Shown: positions 35,297-45,087 of the stretch, piece by piece | Numbering within the stretch: the stretch's first letter is position 1 | How the letters are laid out: each line of letters opens with the position of its first letter | NCBI RefSeq assembly: GCF_001500045.1 | Contig: NZ_LQIX01000011.1 | Span: forward strand, 50,505 to 114,504 | Length of the DNA: 64,000 nucleotides | Origin: Mycobacterium sp. GA-1199 | GTDB lineage: Bacteria > Actinomycetota > Actinomycetes > Mycobacteriales > Mycobacteriaceae | Direction: 5' to 3' | Position numbers and translations under genes: made by a program | The notes under the pieces: model-generated | Seen by the model: the letters and a program-made list of their open reading frames with translations, nothing else | What the model was told of the DNA's origin: nothing | Databases searched by the model: none

Positions 35297-36466
35297 ATGT
35301 CCGCCCCGCCCAGCGCACCGGTCATCGCGGGCGCCGGAATCTCTGCGATCGGCCGCCGCACCGGCGTCCCGGCGCTGGATATGACGGTGCAGGCCTCCGC
35401 GGCCGCCATCGCCGACGCCGGCCTAGCGCCCGCCGATATCGACGCGGTTCTCACCATGGGTGACACCCCGGCCGACGAAGCGGCCGCCGCGCTGGGGGTT
35501 CACGAGGGCGGAGACGACGGCCCGATGCTGGGTCGCTACGGGCTGTTGACCCCCGTGGTCGCGGCGCGTGACCTGATCGCCGAGGGCAAGGCCCGCCATG
35601 TGCTCGTCTACCGGACGTTGCAGATGATCGGCGGCACCGTGGATCGCCGCGCCGCAGAGCGGGCGCCGGAGTCCGGCGGAAAGCGCGCCGAGGGCGGCAT
35701 GGACATGACCGAGGTCGGCTATCTACTTGCGGCGCACGCGTATTCGGCCGCCAACTGGCTGGCCATGCACTGCCGCGCCCACATGGACCGTTACGGCACC
35801 ACCAAGGAGCAACTCGGCTGGATCGCGCTGAACGCCCGACGCAACGCCGCGCGCAATCCCCTTGCGGTGTACCGCGATCCGATGACCATGGAGCAGTACC
35901 TGAACGCCAGGCCCATCTCCACACCACTCGGCCTGCTCGACTGTGACGTGCCGGTCGACGGCTCGATCGCGCTGGTGCTGTCGCATCCCGGGCACCGGGC
36001 CGATGCACCCAACGGGGCGGTCACCATCGAAGCGGCAGGCGGCGCGTCGGGTGCCGGGGGATGGACCGGCCGCCCCGACTATCCGAAGATGGCGATGCAC
36101 GACGCCGCGGCCGACATGTGGTCCAAGACCGACCTGAAACCCGCCGACGTCGATCTGGCCGAATTGTACGACGGGTTCAGCTATCTCACGCTGGCGTGGT
36201 TGGAGGCCCTTGGCTTCTGCGGCGACGGCGAGGGTGGCCCCTTCGTCGACGGCGGTGCACGCATCGGCATCGACGGCGAGTTGCCGTTGAACACCTACGG
36301 CGGTCAGCTCTCGGCCGGCCGGATGCACGGGTACTGGGTGCTGTACGAGGCGTGCCAGCAGCTGCGCGGGCTGGCCACCGACACGGCGGTATCCAAGCGC
36401 CCCGAAGTCGCCGTCGCCTCCGCCGGCGGCGGCCCGATCGCCGGATGTGTGCTGTTGTCGTGCTGA
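35297..36466 (+). CDS. thiolase-superfamily protein, Ltp2-like (probable retro-aldolase)
   Basis: 389 residues of thiolase fold: VIAGAGISAIGRRTGVPALD at the start, AADIDAVLTMGD-like early helix, then LDCDVPVDGSIALVLSHP, LAELYDGFSYLTLAWLEAL and NTYGGQLSAGRMHGY near the end. The nucleophilic Cys loop of true thiolases is not seen, as in Ltp2-type aldolases, which cleave side-chain beta-hydroxyacyl-CoAs with a DUF35 partner. The divergent DUF35 gene fits this. A strong AAGGAGG ribosome site precedes the ATG. It overlaps the following FadD gene. Confidence 0.8.
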   Translation: MSAPPSAPVIAGAGISAIGRRTGVPALDMTVQASAAAIADAGLAPADIDAVLTMGDTPADEAAAALGVHEGGDDGPMLGRYGLLTPVVAARDLIAEGKARHVLVYRTLQMIGGTVDRRAAERAPESGGKRAEGGMDMTEVGYLLAAHAYSAANWLAMHCRAHMDRYGTTKEQLGWIALNARRNAARNPLAVYRDPMTMEQYLNARPISTPLGLLDCDVPVDGSIALVLSHPGHRADAPNGAVTIEAAGGASGAGGWTGRPDYPKMAMHDAAADMWSKTDLKPADVDLAELYDGFSYLTLAWLEALGFCGDGEGGPFVDGGARIGIDGELPLNTYGGQLSAGRMHGYWVLYEACQQLRGLATDTAVSKRPEVAVASAGGGPIAGCVLLSC

Positions 36467-38037
36467 CCGAACCCGGCCGCCGCGCAGGGACAGCCGCGGA
36501 CACCATCCCCGACGAGATCGCCGGTTTCATCGGCGAGCACCCCGACACCGCGGTCATGGTGCACAGCGACGACCGTCCCGATCAGTTCACCGCCGCCGAG
36601 TTGTTCGACGAGAGCATGCGGTTGGCCGCCGGGCTGGCCGGGCTGGGTATCCGGCCCGGCGATGTCGTCGCCGTCCAGCTGCCGAACTGGCGCGAGTGCT
36701 TCTCCGTGCACGCCGCCGCCTGGTTGTGCGGTGCGGTGGTGCTGCCCATCGTGCCGATCTACGGGCCTGCCGAGGTCGCCTTCATCGCCAGGCAATCGGG
36801 GGCCCGTGCCATCGTGTTGGCTCGCGAGCTCCGCAACCGCGACACCGGCGCGACCGTGGCGGCGCTGGCCGATCTGCCCGACCTGCAGCACCGAGTCGTG
36901 CTGGGCGGTGCACACAAGGGGGCCATCCCGCTCGAAGAACTGACCTCCACGGCGGCAACGGGTTTCACGCCGTGTCGCCCCGACCCTGAAGGTCGCGCGG
37001 TGCTGGTGTACACATCCGGGACGACGGCGGAACCCAAGGGGGTCCAGCACACCCACGGCTCACTGCTCGGTGAACTGCGCGCGATGGATGCGCTGCGCAA
37101 CACCGATGCCGACCAGACCACGTTGGCGGCCTTTCCGGCCGGACACATCGCAGGCACGCTGGGCATCCTGCGCATGATGTGCCGCTCCGGAGACACCATC
37201 GCCATGGACGCATGGAACCCCGAAGCCGCCGCCCGGCTCATCGCCAAGCACGGCGTGAGCGTCTCGGCCGGCGCGCCGATCCATCTCGGCGGCATCCTCG
37301 ACGTCGCCGAACGCGACGGACTCGATGTGTCGAGTCTGCGCGAGTACACGACCGGCGCGGCCGGTGTCGCGGGCGCGCTGATCCGTCGCGCCGACCGGTT
37401 CGGCATCGGTGCCTACCGCTGCTACGGATCCAGCGAACACCCCACGATCAGCGTCGGCCGCCCGGAGGATCCACTGGACAAGCGGGCCGACACCGACGGC
37501 CGGATCGCCCCCGGCACCCGGGTCCGTCTGGTCGACGAGTGCGGGCGCGACGTACCGGCCGGCCACGACGGCGAAATCCTCACGCAGGGGCCCGAATTGT
37601 TCCGGGGTTACACCGATCCTCGATTCACCGAGGCCGGCTTCATCGACGGCTGGTTCCGCACCGGTGATGTCGGGCGGTTGGATCCCGACGGCTTCCTCAC
37701 CATCACCGACCGCAAGAAGGACATCATCGTGCGGGGCGGCGAGAACATCTCGTCGAAGGAAGTCGAAGACGTGGTCAGCAGCCACCCCGCAGTGGCCGAA
37801 GCCGCCGCCGTGGGCGCCCCCGACGAGAAGTACGGCGAACGGGTCTGCGTGTTCGTCGTGCTGCAGGCGGGTGGGTCATTCGACACCGCCGATGCCGCCG
37901 CGCATTTCGCCGCCTGCGGGCTGGCCCGGCAGAAGACACCCGAACGCATCGTGGTGGTGCCGGAACTGCCGCGCACCATCAGCGGCAAAGTGCAAAAGCA
38001 CCGCCTCAGAGAACAACTCGACACGACCGGCCAATAG
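36460..38037 (+). CDS. AMP-forming acyl-CoA synthetase (FadD)
   Basis: About 525 residues. Motifs are VLVYTSGTTAEPKGVQHTHG (A3), YRCYGSSEHPT (A5), FRTGDVGRLDPDGFLTITDR (A7), RKKDIIVRGGENIS (A8) and PRTISGKVQKHRLRE with the A10 Lys. It makes an acyl-CoA from a carboxylic acid. The start is uncertain: GTG 36460 (MLTEPGRR) or ATG 36445 (MCAVVVLTEP), both inside the end of the thiolase-like gene. Overlap suggests coupled translation, so it probably acts in the same pathway. Confidence 0.88.
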   Translation: MLTEPGRRAGTAADTIPDEIAGFIGEHPDTAVMVHSDDRPDQFTAAELFDESMRLAAGLAGLGIRPGDVVAVQLPNWRECFSVHAAAWLCGAVVLPIVPIYGPAEVAFIARQSGARAIVLARELRNRDTGATVAALADLPDLQHRVVLGGAHKGAIPLEELTSTAATGFTPCRPDPEGRAVLVYTSGTTAEPKGVQHTHGSLLGELRAMDALRNTDADQTTLAAFPAGHIAGTLGILRMMCRSGDTIAMDAWNPEAAARLIAKHGVSVSAGAPIHLGGILDVAERDGLDVSSLREYTTGAAGVAGALIRRADRFGIGAYRCYGSSEHPTISVGRPEDPLDKRADTDGRIAPGTRVRLVDECGRDVPAGHDGEILTQGPELFRGYTDPRFTEAGFIDGWFRTGDVGRLDPDGFLTITDRKKDIIVRGGENISSKEVEDVVSSHPAVAEAAAVGAPDEKYGERVCVFVVLQAGGSFDTADAAAHFAACGLARQKTPERIVVVPELPRTISGKVQKHRLREQLDTTGQ

Positions 38038-38060
38038 ATATCCGACGGAAGGAAACCAAC

Positions 38061-38915
38061 GTGGGCAGAGTGCAGGACAAGGTCGTCCTCATCACCGGTG
38101 GCGCCCGAGGCCAAGGCCGGTCGCATGCCGTGCGACTGGCCGAGGAAGGTGCCGACATCATCCTGTTCGACATCTGCGGCGACGTCGAACACAACGAATA
38201 CCCGCTGTCCACCGAGCACGACCTCGAAGAGGCGGCCTCAGAGGTCGAGAAGACCGGACGCCGGGCGGTGACGGCCGTCGTCGACGTGCGGGACCGCGCC
38301 GCGCTCGCCGATGCGCTGAAGTCCGCGGTGGACGAACTCGGCAAGCTCGACGTGGTGGTCGCCAACGCCGGCATCTGCCCGCTGGGGTCGGACCAGCCCA
38401 TCGATGCCTTCGCCAACGCGTTCGACGTCGACTTCGTCGGCGTGGTGAACACCGTTCACGTTGCGCTGCCGTATCTTTCGGCCGGAGCCTCGATCATCAC
38501 CGTGGGATCGGTCGCCGGGCTGCTGGCCGAGAAGGCCGGGCCGGCCGCGAGCATGGGGCCCAACGGCTCCGGCGGAGCGGGTTACAACCTGGCCAAGCAG
38601 TTCATCGACAAGTACACGATGGCGCTGGCCAACCAACTGGCGCCGAAGTCGATCCGGGTGAATGTGGTGCACCCGACGAACGTCAACACCCCGATGCTGC
38701 ACAACGAGTCGATGTACAAGATGTTCCGGCCCGACCTCGAGCATCCGTCCCTCGACGACGCGTTGCTGACCTTCCCGATGATGCAGGGCATGCCGATCCC
38801 CTACGTGGAACCCGAGGACATCTCACACGGGATCTGCTACCTGGCCTCTGACGAGTCCCGATACGTGACGGGGTTGCAGCTCAAGGTCGACGCCGGCGCC
38901 ACCGTGAAGTTCTGA
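38061..38915 (+). CDS. SDR oxidoreductase of the mycofactocin-associated subfamily
   Basis: 284 residues. The cofactor loop is LITGGARGQGRSHAVRLAEE, with the inserted segment after LFDICGD (about 37-60) typical of the TIGR03971-like subgroup whose members hold NAD tightly and pass electrons to mycofactocin. VANAGICPLG, the GSVAG Ser and the YNLAKQF catalytic Tyr/Lys pair are present. It probably oxidises a secondary alcohol of the imported substrate. The GTG start has GGAAGGAAACC before it. Confidence 0.87.
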   Translation: MGRVQDKVVLITGGARGQGRSHAVRLAEEGADIILFDICGDVEHNEYPLSTEHDLEEAASEVEKTGRRAVTAVVDVRDRAALADALKSAVDELGKLDVVVANAGICPLGSDQPIDAFANAFDVDFVGVVNTVHVALPYLSAGASIITVGSVAGLLAEKAGPAASMGPNGSGGAGYNLAKQFIDKYTMALANQLAPKSIRVNVVHPTNVNTPMLHNESMYKMFRPDLEHPSLDDALLTFPMMQGMPIPYVEPEDISHGICYLASDESRYVTGLQLKVDAGATVKF

Positions 38916-38929
38916 TCGGACGGACATCC

Positions 38930-39940
38930 ATGGCGATGCAGTGGGCGATGCCGTGGCCGGGCGGCGATCTCGCCAGACAGGCCGAATCCGCTGGAGCAGC
39001 GGCGTTCTGCGCGGGCGAATTCGCCGACACCGGCGCCTACGTCACGGCCTCGGAGATGGCACACCAGACCAGCACGGCGCGCATCGGGCCGGGGATCGCG
39101 TACGCGTTCGCACGGTCGCCGTTCGTCCACGCCGCGGCCGCCAGGCATCTGAACAAGATCGCACCCGGCCGGGTGTTCCTCGGGCTGGGCGCGGGAACGG
39201 GAAGGATGAACCGCGACTGGTTCGGGGTGGACTCCTCGCATCCGGCGCCGCGGATGGCGGAGCTGGTGCGCTGCATCCGCGCGTTTTTGGAGGCGGAGAA
39301 CGGTGAGCGGATCGCCTTCGACGGCGACTTCTACCACATCGACGCCCGCATCCAGGCGCCGGTGCTGGGACCCATAGACGTACCGATCCTGCTGGGCGCG
39401 TTCAACGTTCACATGCTGCGCGCCGTCGGCGGTGTGGCGGACGGGGTGCTCGGGCACGGACTGTTCACCGACCGCTGGTGGGCCGAGGTGGTCGAGCCGA
39501 ACCTGGCGCTGGGCGCGCGACGCGCCGGTCGCGATCCGACCGGCCTGTTGCGTTGGGGTTGGGTGATCACCGCCATCGACGACGACGATCCCCAACGCGC
39601 GATCGACGACGCCAAGCTGCAAATCGCGTTCTATCTGACCGTCAAGACCTACGACTCGTTGGTCGCGCTGCACGGCTGGCAGGACCAGGTGGCCGCGATC
39701 CGGGCGGAATTCGCCGGTAAAGATCCTCGCGCAATCGGCAGGCACGTCACCGACGAGATGCTGTGGGCTATGGCGGCGTGCGGCGGCACGGCGCAGGCGC
39801 GGGAGATGCTCGCCGCCCGCAGCGCCCTTCCCGATCTCGGATTCCATTCCCCGCCGGGCTTTCTCGTCAGTCCGCGGCGGCGCAAACAGTACGGCACAAA
39901 GGTCGTGGAGGCCTTCACCAGGACAGGAGCAGGCACATGA
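38930..39940 (+). CDS. F420-type LLM-class oxidoreductase (TIGR03617-like)
   Basis: 336 residues, TIM-barrel luciferase-like. Typical parts are GAAAFCAGEFADTGAYVTAS, ARIGPGIAYAFARSPFVHAA, LNKIAPGRVFLGLGAGTG and DFYHIDARIQAPVLG. The family uses F420 (or FMN) for hydride transfer. The electron donor cannot be proved from sequence. It sits 14 bases after the SDR stop and overlaps the AveC gene by 4 bases, so it is in the same operon. Confidence 0.85.
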   Translation: MAMQWAMPWPGGDLARQAESAGAAAFCAGEFADTGAYVTASEMAHQTSTARIGPGIAYAFARSPFVHAAAARHLNKIAPGRVFLGLGAGTGRMNRDWFGVDSSHPAPRMAELVRCIRAFLEAENGERIAFDGDFYHIDARIQAPVLGPIDVPILLGAFNVHMLRAVGGVADGVLGHGLFTDRWWAEVVEPNLALGARRAGRDPTGLLRWGWVITAIDDDDPQRAIDDAKLQIAFYLTVKTYDSLVALHGWQDQVAAIRAEFAGKDPRAIGRHVTDEMLWAMAACGGTAQAREMLAARSALPDLGFHSPPGFLVSPRRRKQYGTKVVEAFTRTGAGT

Positions 39941-40962
39941 CCGCCCATCAGCACGCCGAAGCCCCCGAGTTCCTCCCAGAGATGCCGAAAACCTACCGGG
40001 ACTCGCCCCCGATCGTCTGGCTGGCCCGGCTGGGTGCGCTGTTCGTGGTGTTCCAGCTCTACGTCTACGGGCGCTGGATCTTCTCGGACGAGTTCGCACC
40101 CGCGCCGACCGGACCTGACCCCATCCCCGCGTCGAGCATCGCCTGGATCCGGTTCTGGGAGATCGGATGCATGATCGGCGGGGTGATCTTCCTGATCTGG
40201 ATGATCCGGAAGACGCGGCGGGACAAGCAACTTCCGCCGGTCGGCATCTTCGTGGTGGCCTGGCTACTCGCGGCTTGGCAGGACCCGGGTGTGAACGCCG
40301 TCAGGCCGGTGTTCGGGTACAACGCGGGCTTCTTCAACATGGGTACCTGGGGTGAGTTCATCCCCGGGTGGGTGCACAAGGGCGCGGAGAACCCGCAGCC
40401 CATCATCTACTTCCTCGCCAGCTACATCCTGCTGACACCGCTGGCCATCATGGGCATCGATCAGGTGATCGCCCGTATGCGAAAGGTGTACCCGCGCATC
40501 AACACCGCGGGTGTGCTCGCGGCGATGCTGGTGCTGTTCATCGTGCTCGACATCGTGTTGGAACAGTACTTCCACCGCATCGGACTGTGGACATACCTGC
40601 GGGTGGACGACACCTGGTCGATCTTCGGTGGCACCATGTACCAGTTCCCGCTGTACGAAGGCATCGTTTTCGGCGGGCTGGTCAGCGTCTCGTCCATCGC
40701 CATCTACTGTCTGCGGGACCGCGACGGCCGGATGATCTCCGACATCGGCATCGATCAGCTCAAAAACAGGCGAACCGTCACCGCAGTGCGCATCCTGGCT
40801 CTGGCGGCCGTGTTCAACCTGATCATGCTGGTGTTCAATCTGGGCTTCAACCTGGTCAACCAGCACGCCGAGGTGCAACCACCCGCCGCGGAGGTGCCCA
40901 GCTACATCCATCACGGAATGTGCGGAGTGGGACCGAATCCGCCCTGCCCGCCGCGGCCATGA
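39937..40962 (+). CDS. AveC-family (spirocyclase-like) membrane protein
   Basis: 341 residues with about six or seven membrane segments, for example LARLGALFVVFQLYVYGRW, IGGVIFLIWMIRK, IYFLASYILLTPLAIMGID and AAMLVLFIVLDIVLE. FEAT-like conserved bits such as GYNAGFFNMGTWGEFIPGWV and GGTMYQFPLYEGIVFG match the AveC family, named for the avermectin spiroketal cyclase. In mycobacteria the substrate is unknown. Its place as last gene of a catabolic operon suggests action on a lipid or steroid-like metabolite in the membrane. The ATG overlaps the LLM stop. Confidence 0.78.
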   Translation: MTAHQHAEAPEFLPEMPKTYRDSPPIVWLARLGALFVVFQLYVYGRWIFSDEFAPAPTGPDPIPASSIAWIRFWEIGCMIGGVIFLIWMIRKTRRDKQLPPVGIFVVAWLLAAWQDPGVNAVRPVFGYNAGFFNMGTWGEFIPGWVHKGAENPQPIIYFLASYILLTPLAIMGIDQVIARMRKVYPRINTAGVLAAMLVLFIVLDIVLEQYFHRIGLWTYLRVDDTWSIFGGTMYQFPLYEGIVFGGLVSVSSIAIYCLRDRDGRMISDIGIDQLKNRRTVTAVRILALAAVFNLIMLVFNLGFNLVNQHAEVQPPAAEVPSYIHHGMCGVGPNPPCPPRP

Positions 40963-40993
40963 GAGCGGCGACGGCAGTGCACGTGACGAACGG

Positions 40994-41296
40994 CTACCCG
41001 GACAGATTGCGTTTCGCGGTGCCCGAGTATCCGAAGAACTTCTCGAAGTTGGCGTCGTTGATGCGTCCCGCGCTGTTGCGCTTGGCGGCCGATTCCAGCG
41101 CGGCCAGGCGAGCTCGGGCCTGCTCGAGAGCGGAGGTGTCGCCGCCGGCTTCCGATTTCTCGACAGCCGCTCGGGCGGAGGCGATTTCGATGCGTAGCCG
41201 TTCACCGACCTCGCCGAACGTCAGCAGATCGTGGTCGTCCTCGTCGATCCGCCCGCGCGTCGTGTCCGAACTCTCAGACGATTCCGCGTCTTTCAT
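40994..41296 (-). CDS. small acidic hypothetical protein, probable coiled coil
   Basis: 100 residues. The N-terminal 25 are acidic and disordered (SSESSDTT, DEDDHD). Then a long helix-prone run, RLRIEIASARAAVEKSEAGG and LEQARARLAALESAAKRNS, is likely a coiled coil, and the end is FEKFFGYSGTAKRNLSG. No family name is known to me. It is divergent from the amidohydrolase with a 35-bp gap and stands alone on its strand. Confidence 0.65.
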   Translation of the reverse strand: MKDAESSESSDTTRGRIDEDDHDLLTFGEVGERLRIEIASARAAVEKSEAGGDTSALEQARARLAALESAAKRNSAGRINDANFEKFFGYSGTAKRNLSG

Positions 41297-41331
41297 GCAG
41301 CCCACGTTACCGACAGCTTAGGAGGCCCACC

Positions 41332-42525
41332 ATGCCATTGCAGGACAACCATCAGATCGTCTCGGTCGACGATCATCTGATCGAACATCCGCGCGTCTGG
41401 CAGGACCGGCTGCCGGCGAAATTTCACGAGAACGGCCCGCGCATCGTGGAAATCGAGGGCAGGCACCTGTGGAGTTACGACGGGCAGATCCTGCCGACCA
41501 TCGGTCTCAATGCAGTAGCGGGCAAGCCGCCCGAGGAGTGGGGGATGGATCCCGTCCGCTACGAGGACATGATCCCGGGGTGCTATGACCCGGTGGCGCG
41601 CATCGCCGACATGGACCTCGACGGTGTGCAGGCGGCGCTGTGCTTCCCGTCGTTCCCCGGCTTCGGCGGCAGCACGTTCTTCCGCGGACAGGACAAGGAA
41701 CTCGCGCTGCTGTGCGTCAAGGCGTGGAATGACTTCTACATCGACGAGTGGTGCGCGACCGCGCCGGAGCGTTACATCCCGCTGGCGATCCTGCCGGTGT
41801 GGGATATCGACGAAACCGTCGCCGAGGCTGAACGCGTCGCCACCAAGGGCGCGCGCACCGTGTCGTTCCCCGACAGTCCCGTGCCGATGGGTCTGCCCTC
41901 GTTCCACTCCGACCATTGGGACGGGCTGTGGCAGGTCTGCTCCGACGCGAAAATGCCGGTGTCGCTGCACTTCGGCTCCGGCTCGTTCGTCCCGGGCTTC
42001 TCCTACTCGGCGCTGGCCAACTCCCCGGCCCCGGCCTTGCCGGACGCTCCGTTCGCGGTGGCGATCACACTGTTCTCGACCAACCTGATGTGGACCACCG
42101 TCGACTTGCTGTTCTCCGGCAAGCTGCAGAAGTTCCCGGATCTGCAGTTCTCGTTGTCCGAGGGCGGTATCGGCTGGGTGCCCTACATTCTGGAGCGCGC
42201 CGACTATGTGTGGGAGCGGCATCGGTACTACCAGCCGATCGATTTCGACACGCGCCCTTCGGATCTGTTCCGTTCGCACTTCTACGGTTGCTTCATCGAC
42301 GACGAGCACGGCCTGGAGAACCGGTACACCATCGGCGTGGACCGCATCACGCTGGAAATCGACTTCCCGCATTCGGATTCCAACTGGCCGAACTCGCGCA
42401 AACGTGCCGCGGAGGTGTTGGCCGACGTACCCGACGAAGAGTGCGCGCTGATCGTGGAAGACAACGCCCGGCGCATGCTCCGCTTCCCGCGGGTGCAGAT
42501 AAAGCAACCCGCGACGGTCAGCTGA
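41332..42525 (+). CDS. amidohydrolase-2 family protein (PF04909 type)
   Basis: 397 residues. It opens with IVSVDDHLIEHPRVWQ, the D-x-H metal-binding start. YDPVARIADMDLDGVQAALC follows, then CFPSFPGFGG, a strand with VSLHFGSGSF carrying another metal-site His, and LEIDFPHSDSNWPNSRKRAA with the conserved Asp. The family includes ACMSD-like decarboxylases and hydrolases; many mycobacterial members lie in steroid or lipid clusters with unknown substrate. TTAGGAGG is an excellent ribosome site. No copy of the shared motif is seen, so it may not be in the same regulon. The 3' end overlaps the MarR gene by 8 bases. Confidence 0.87.
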   Translation: MPLQDNHQIVSVDDHLIEHPRVWQDRLPAKFHENGPRIVEIEGRHLWSYDGQILPTIGLNAVAGKPPEEWGMDPVRYEDMIPGCYDPVARIADMDLDGVQAALCFPSFPGFGGSTFFRGQDKELALLCVKAWNDFYIDEWCATAPERYIPLAILPVWDIDETVAEAERVATKGARTVSFPDSPVPMGLPSFHSDHWDGLWQVCSDAKMPVSLHFGSGSFVPGFSYSALANSPAPALPDAPFAVAITLFSTNLMWTTVDLLFSGKLQKFPDLQFSLSEGGIGWVPYILERADYVWERHRYYQPIDFDTRPSDLFRSHFYGCFIDDEHGLENRYTIGVDRITLEIDFPHSDSNWPNSRKRAAEVLADVPDEECALIVEDNARRMLRFPRVQIKQPATVS

Positions 42526-42955
42526 CCGCTTTGGAGGCCGACGCCTCGTCGAGTAGCCGTCGCAACACACGTACCGCTTGGCTGAGCGTCTCCCGGTCGG
42601 CGCCGTCGAGCCGTTCCAGGTACGGATCGATCGCCGCGCCGCGGTCCAACCGCACCTGCCGGAGCGTGTCCACTCCCTTGGGCGTGATGCGGATCAGCAC
42701 CGCCCGTGCGTCCTCGGGGTCGACGGTCCGCGACACCATGCCGGCCTCCTCGAGGCGGCGGACCTGGGTCGTCATCGTCGGCTGTGAGCAGTGGTCGAGC
42801 GCGGCCAGATCGGAGATGCGGGCCTCGCCCTGATCCTCGATCGTGGACAGCAGTCGCGCCTGCGCGTAGCCGAGGGGCAGGCGGGCCCGCTGCGTGGCCA
42901 GTCGGTTGATCCGGGCGACCACGGACAGCAGATCGGCTCCGAGCGTCTGGGTCAT
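42518..42955 (-). CDS. MarR-family transcriptional regulator
   Basis: 145 residues. The winged helix domain has [20 protein letters not shown] (helix-turn-helix, about 45-65), [20 protein letters not shown] (wing, about 66-90) and [13 protein letters not shown]. It is divergent from the ECF transporter fusion, the same neighbourhood as Rv2327 beside Rv2326c-Rv2325c in M. tuberculosis (from memory). It may control the transporter in answer to the transported vitamin or metal (inference). Confidence 0.88.
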   Translation of the reverse strand: MTQTLGADLLSVVARINRLATQRARLPLGYAQARLLSTIEDQGEARISDLAALDHCSQPTMTTQVRRLEEAGMVSRTVDPEDARAVLIRITPKGVDTLRQVRLDRGAAIDPYLERLDGADRETLSQAVRVLRRLLDEASASKAVS

Positions 42956-42961
42956 ATCGAC

Positions 42962-42974
42962 AACATTATGTGTT
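42962..42974. promoter_or_regulatory. candidate MarR operator (AACA-ttatg-TGTT)
   Basis: A short inverted repeat, AACATTATGTGTT, lies 6 bases upstream of the MarR start in the 92-bp divergent gap. It is A+T-rich in G+C-rich surroundings. MarR proteins often bind palindromes of this size, but the arms are only 4 bases, so this is tentative. Confidence 0.3.
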
Positions 42975-43047
42975 CCAAGCGCCGGTTCCGGCCCAACCGA
43001 TCACAGCGCCGTGTGGCCGCCGCGACCGCGACTGGCAGAATCGTGCA

Positions 43048-45087
43048 ATGACCGCGACCGGGGGCCGAACTCGCCATACCGGTCGTCTGCGTCCCGTCGA
43101 ACTCGCGCAGGCCTCCGTCATGGCGGCGCTGTGCGCGGCCACCGCGATCATCTCCGTGGTCGTCCCGTTCGCGGCGGGGCTCTCTCTGCTGGGTACGGTG
43201 CCGATGGGGCTGCTGGCCTACCGCTACCGGCTCCGTGTGCTGCTCACCGCAACCATCGCCGGCGGCATCATCGCGTTCCTGATCGCGGGCATGGGTGGGT
43301 TCATGACCGTCGTCAACTGCGCCTATATCGGCGGGCTGACCGGCATCGTCAAACGCCGCGGACGCGGCACCCCGACCGTGTTGTTCGCCGCGCTGATCGC
43401 CGGGGCGGTGTTCGGCACGGCGGTGGTGGTGGCGCTGTCGATCCTGTCGCGGCTTCGTCACCTGATCTTCGAGTCCGTCACCGCCAACATCAACGGCCTG
43501 GCCGCGGTGATCGCCCGCTTCCCCGATATGGAAGGTGCGGCCGAGCGACTCAAGCGCGACTTCGCGACGGCGCTCGACTATTGGCCGCTGCTGTTCTTCA
43601 GCGCCGGAGTGATGTCGATCACCTTCGTCAGCCTCGTCGGATGGTGGGCCCTGTCAAGGGTGATGGAGCGGCTGGCCGGCATCCCCGATGTCCACAAACT
43701 GGAGTCCTCCAAAGACGTCGGCGCGATCGCCCCGGTGCCGGCCCGGTTGCGCGACGTCCGGTTCCGCTATCCGAGCGCCGACCACGACGCGCTGGGCCCG
43801 GTGTCGCTGCGCGTGGAGCCGGGTGAGCACCTCGCGGTGACGGGCGCCAACGGCTCGGGCAAGACGACGCTGATGCTGATGCTGGCCGGGCGCGAGCCGA
43901 CGGCCGGGGTCATCGAACGGCCGGGCGCTGTCGGACTGGGCCGCATCGGCGGCACGGCGGTCGTCATGCAGCACCCGGAGAGTCAGGTGCTCGGCACCCG
44001 CGTCGCCGACGACGTCGTCTGGGGGCTGCCACCCGGCAAGGCCACCGACGTCGCGCAGTTGCTCGCCGAAGTGGGCCTCGACGGGCTGGCCGAACGCAAC
44101 ACCGGCGGGCTGTCGGGCGGCGAACTGCAGCGCCTTGCCGTCGCGGCGGCGCTGGCGCGCGAGCCGTCGCTGTTGATCGCCGACGAGGTCACCAGCATGG
44201 TCGACCAGCAGGGCCGGGAAGGACTGATGTCGGTGCTGTCCGGGTTGACGCGGCGCCACCAGATGTCGCTCGTGCACATCACCCACTACAACGACGAGGC
44301 CGACGCCGCCGACCGCACGGTCGACCTGTCCGGTAACGGCGCCGGCGCCGACAACACCGACATGGTGGAATCGGCCGACGCGCCTGCAGGCAACGTCGCT
44401 GCGGGCGCGGGTACCGCTCCCGTGCTCGAACTCGTCGACGTCAGCCACGAATACGGCAGCGGCACACCGTGGGCCGCGACGGCACTGCGCGACATCACCT
44501 TCACGGTTCACGAGGGTGACGGCCTGTTGATCCACGGCCTCAACGGGTCGGGCAAGTCGACGCTGGCCTGGATCATGGCGGGTCTCACGGAACCGACCGC
44601 AGGCCAATGCCTGCTCGACGGGAAACCGGCGTCGGATCAGGTTGGCGCCGCAGCTATTTCGTTCCAGGCGGCGCGGCTGCAGCTGATGCGCAGCCGGGTC
44701 GATCTCGAGATCGCGTCCGCGGCCGGGTTCTCTCCGCGTGATCGCGCCCGGGTCAACCAGGCGCTCTCGACCGTCGGCCTGGATTCCACGCTGGCGCAGC
44801 GGCGCATCGACCAGCTCAGCGGGGGACAGATGCGACGCGTCGTCCTCGCCGGACTGCTCGCCCGCTCGCCGCGAGCCCTCATCCTCGACGAGCCGCTGGC
44901 CGGCCTGGACGCCGCGAGTCAGCGGGGCCTGCTGCGGCTGCTGGTCGACCTTCGCCGCCGCGCCGGTCTGACCGTCGTCGTGATCTCGCACGACTTCGCC
45001 GGGCTGGAGGAATTGTGCCCGCGCACTTTGCATCTGGAAGGTGGCGTGCTGGTGCCCGCACCGACGACGGCGGGGGGACTGTCATGA
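43048..45087 (+). CDS. ECF-type transporter fusion: membrane domain plus two ATPase domains
   Basis: 679 residues. An N-terminal membrane part of about 215 residues has several helices ([40 protein letters not shown]) like DUF2232 or S-components. Two ABC ATPases follow: Walker [10 protein letters not shown] (about 270) with signature [11 protein letters not shown], and GLNGSGKST (about 500) with [19 protein letters not shown]. This is an EcfA-EcfA pair fused behind its own membrane subunit, the layout of M. tuberculosis Rv2326c. With EcfT it should import a micronutrient; the ligand is unknown. The ATG at 43048 was chosen because it fits the family length; the open frame continues 26 codons upstream. 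Confidence 0.88.
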   Translation: MTATGGRTRHTGRLRPVELAQASVMAALCAATAIISVVVPFAAGLSLLGTVPMGLLAYRYRLRVLLTATIAGGIIAFLIAGMGGFMTVVNCAYIGGLTGIVKRRGRGTPTVLFAALIAGAVFGTAVVVALSILSRLRHLIFESVTANINGLAAVIARFPDMEGAAERLKRDFATALDYWPLLFFSAGVMSITFVSLVGWWALSRVMERLAGIPDVHKLESSKDVGAIAPVPARLRDVRFRYPSADHDALGPVSLRVEPGEHLAVTGANGSGKTTLMLMLAGREPTAGVIERPGAVGLGRIGGTAVVMQHPESQVLGTRVADDVVWGLPPGKATDVAQLLAEVGLDGLAERNTGGLSGGELQRLAVAAALAREPSLLIADEVTSMVDQQGREGLMSVLSGLTRRHQMSLVHITHYNDEADAADRTVDLSGNGAGADNTDMVESADAPAGNVAAGAGTAPVLELVDVSHEYGSGTPWAATALRDITFTVHEGDGLLIHGLNGSGKSTLAWIMAGLTEPTAGQCLLDGKPASDQVGAAAISFQAARLQLMRSRVDLEIASAAGFSPRDRARVNQALSTVGLDSTLAQRRIDQLSGGQMRRVVLAGLLARSPRALILDEPLAGLDAASQRGLLRLLVDLRRRAGLTVVVISHDFAGLEELCPRTLHLEGGVLVPAPTTAGGLS

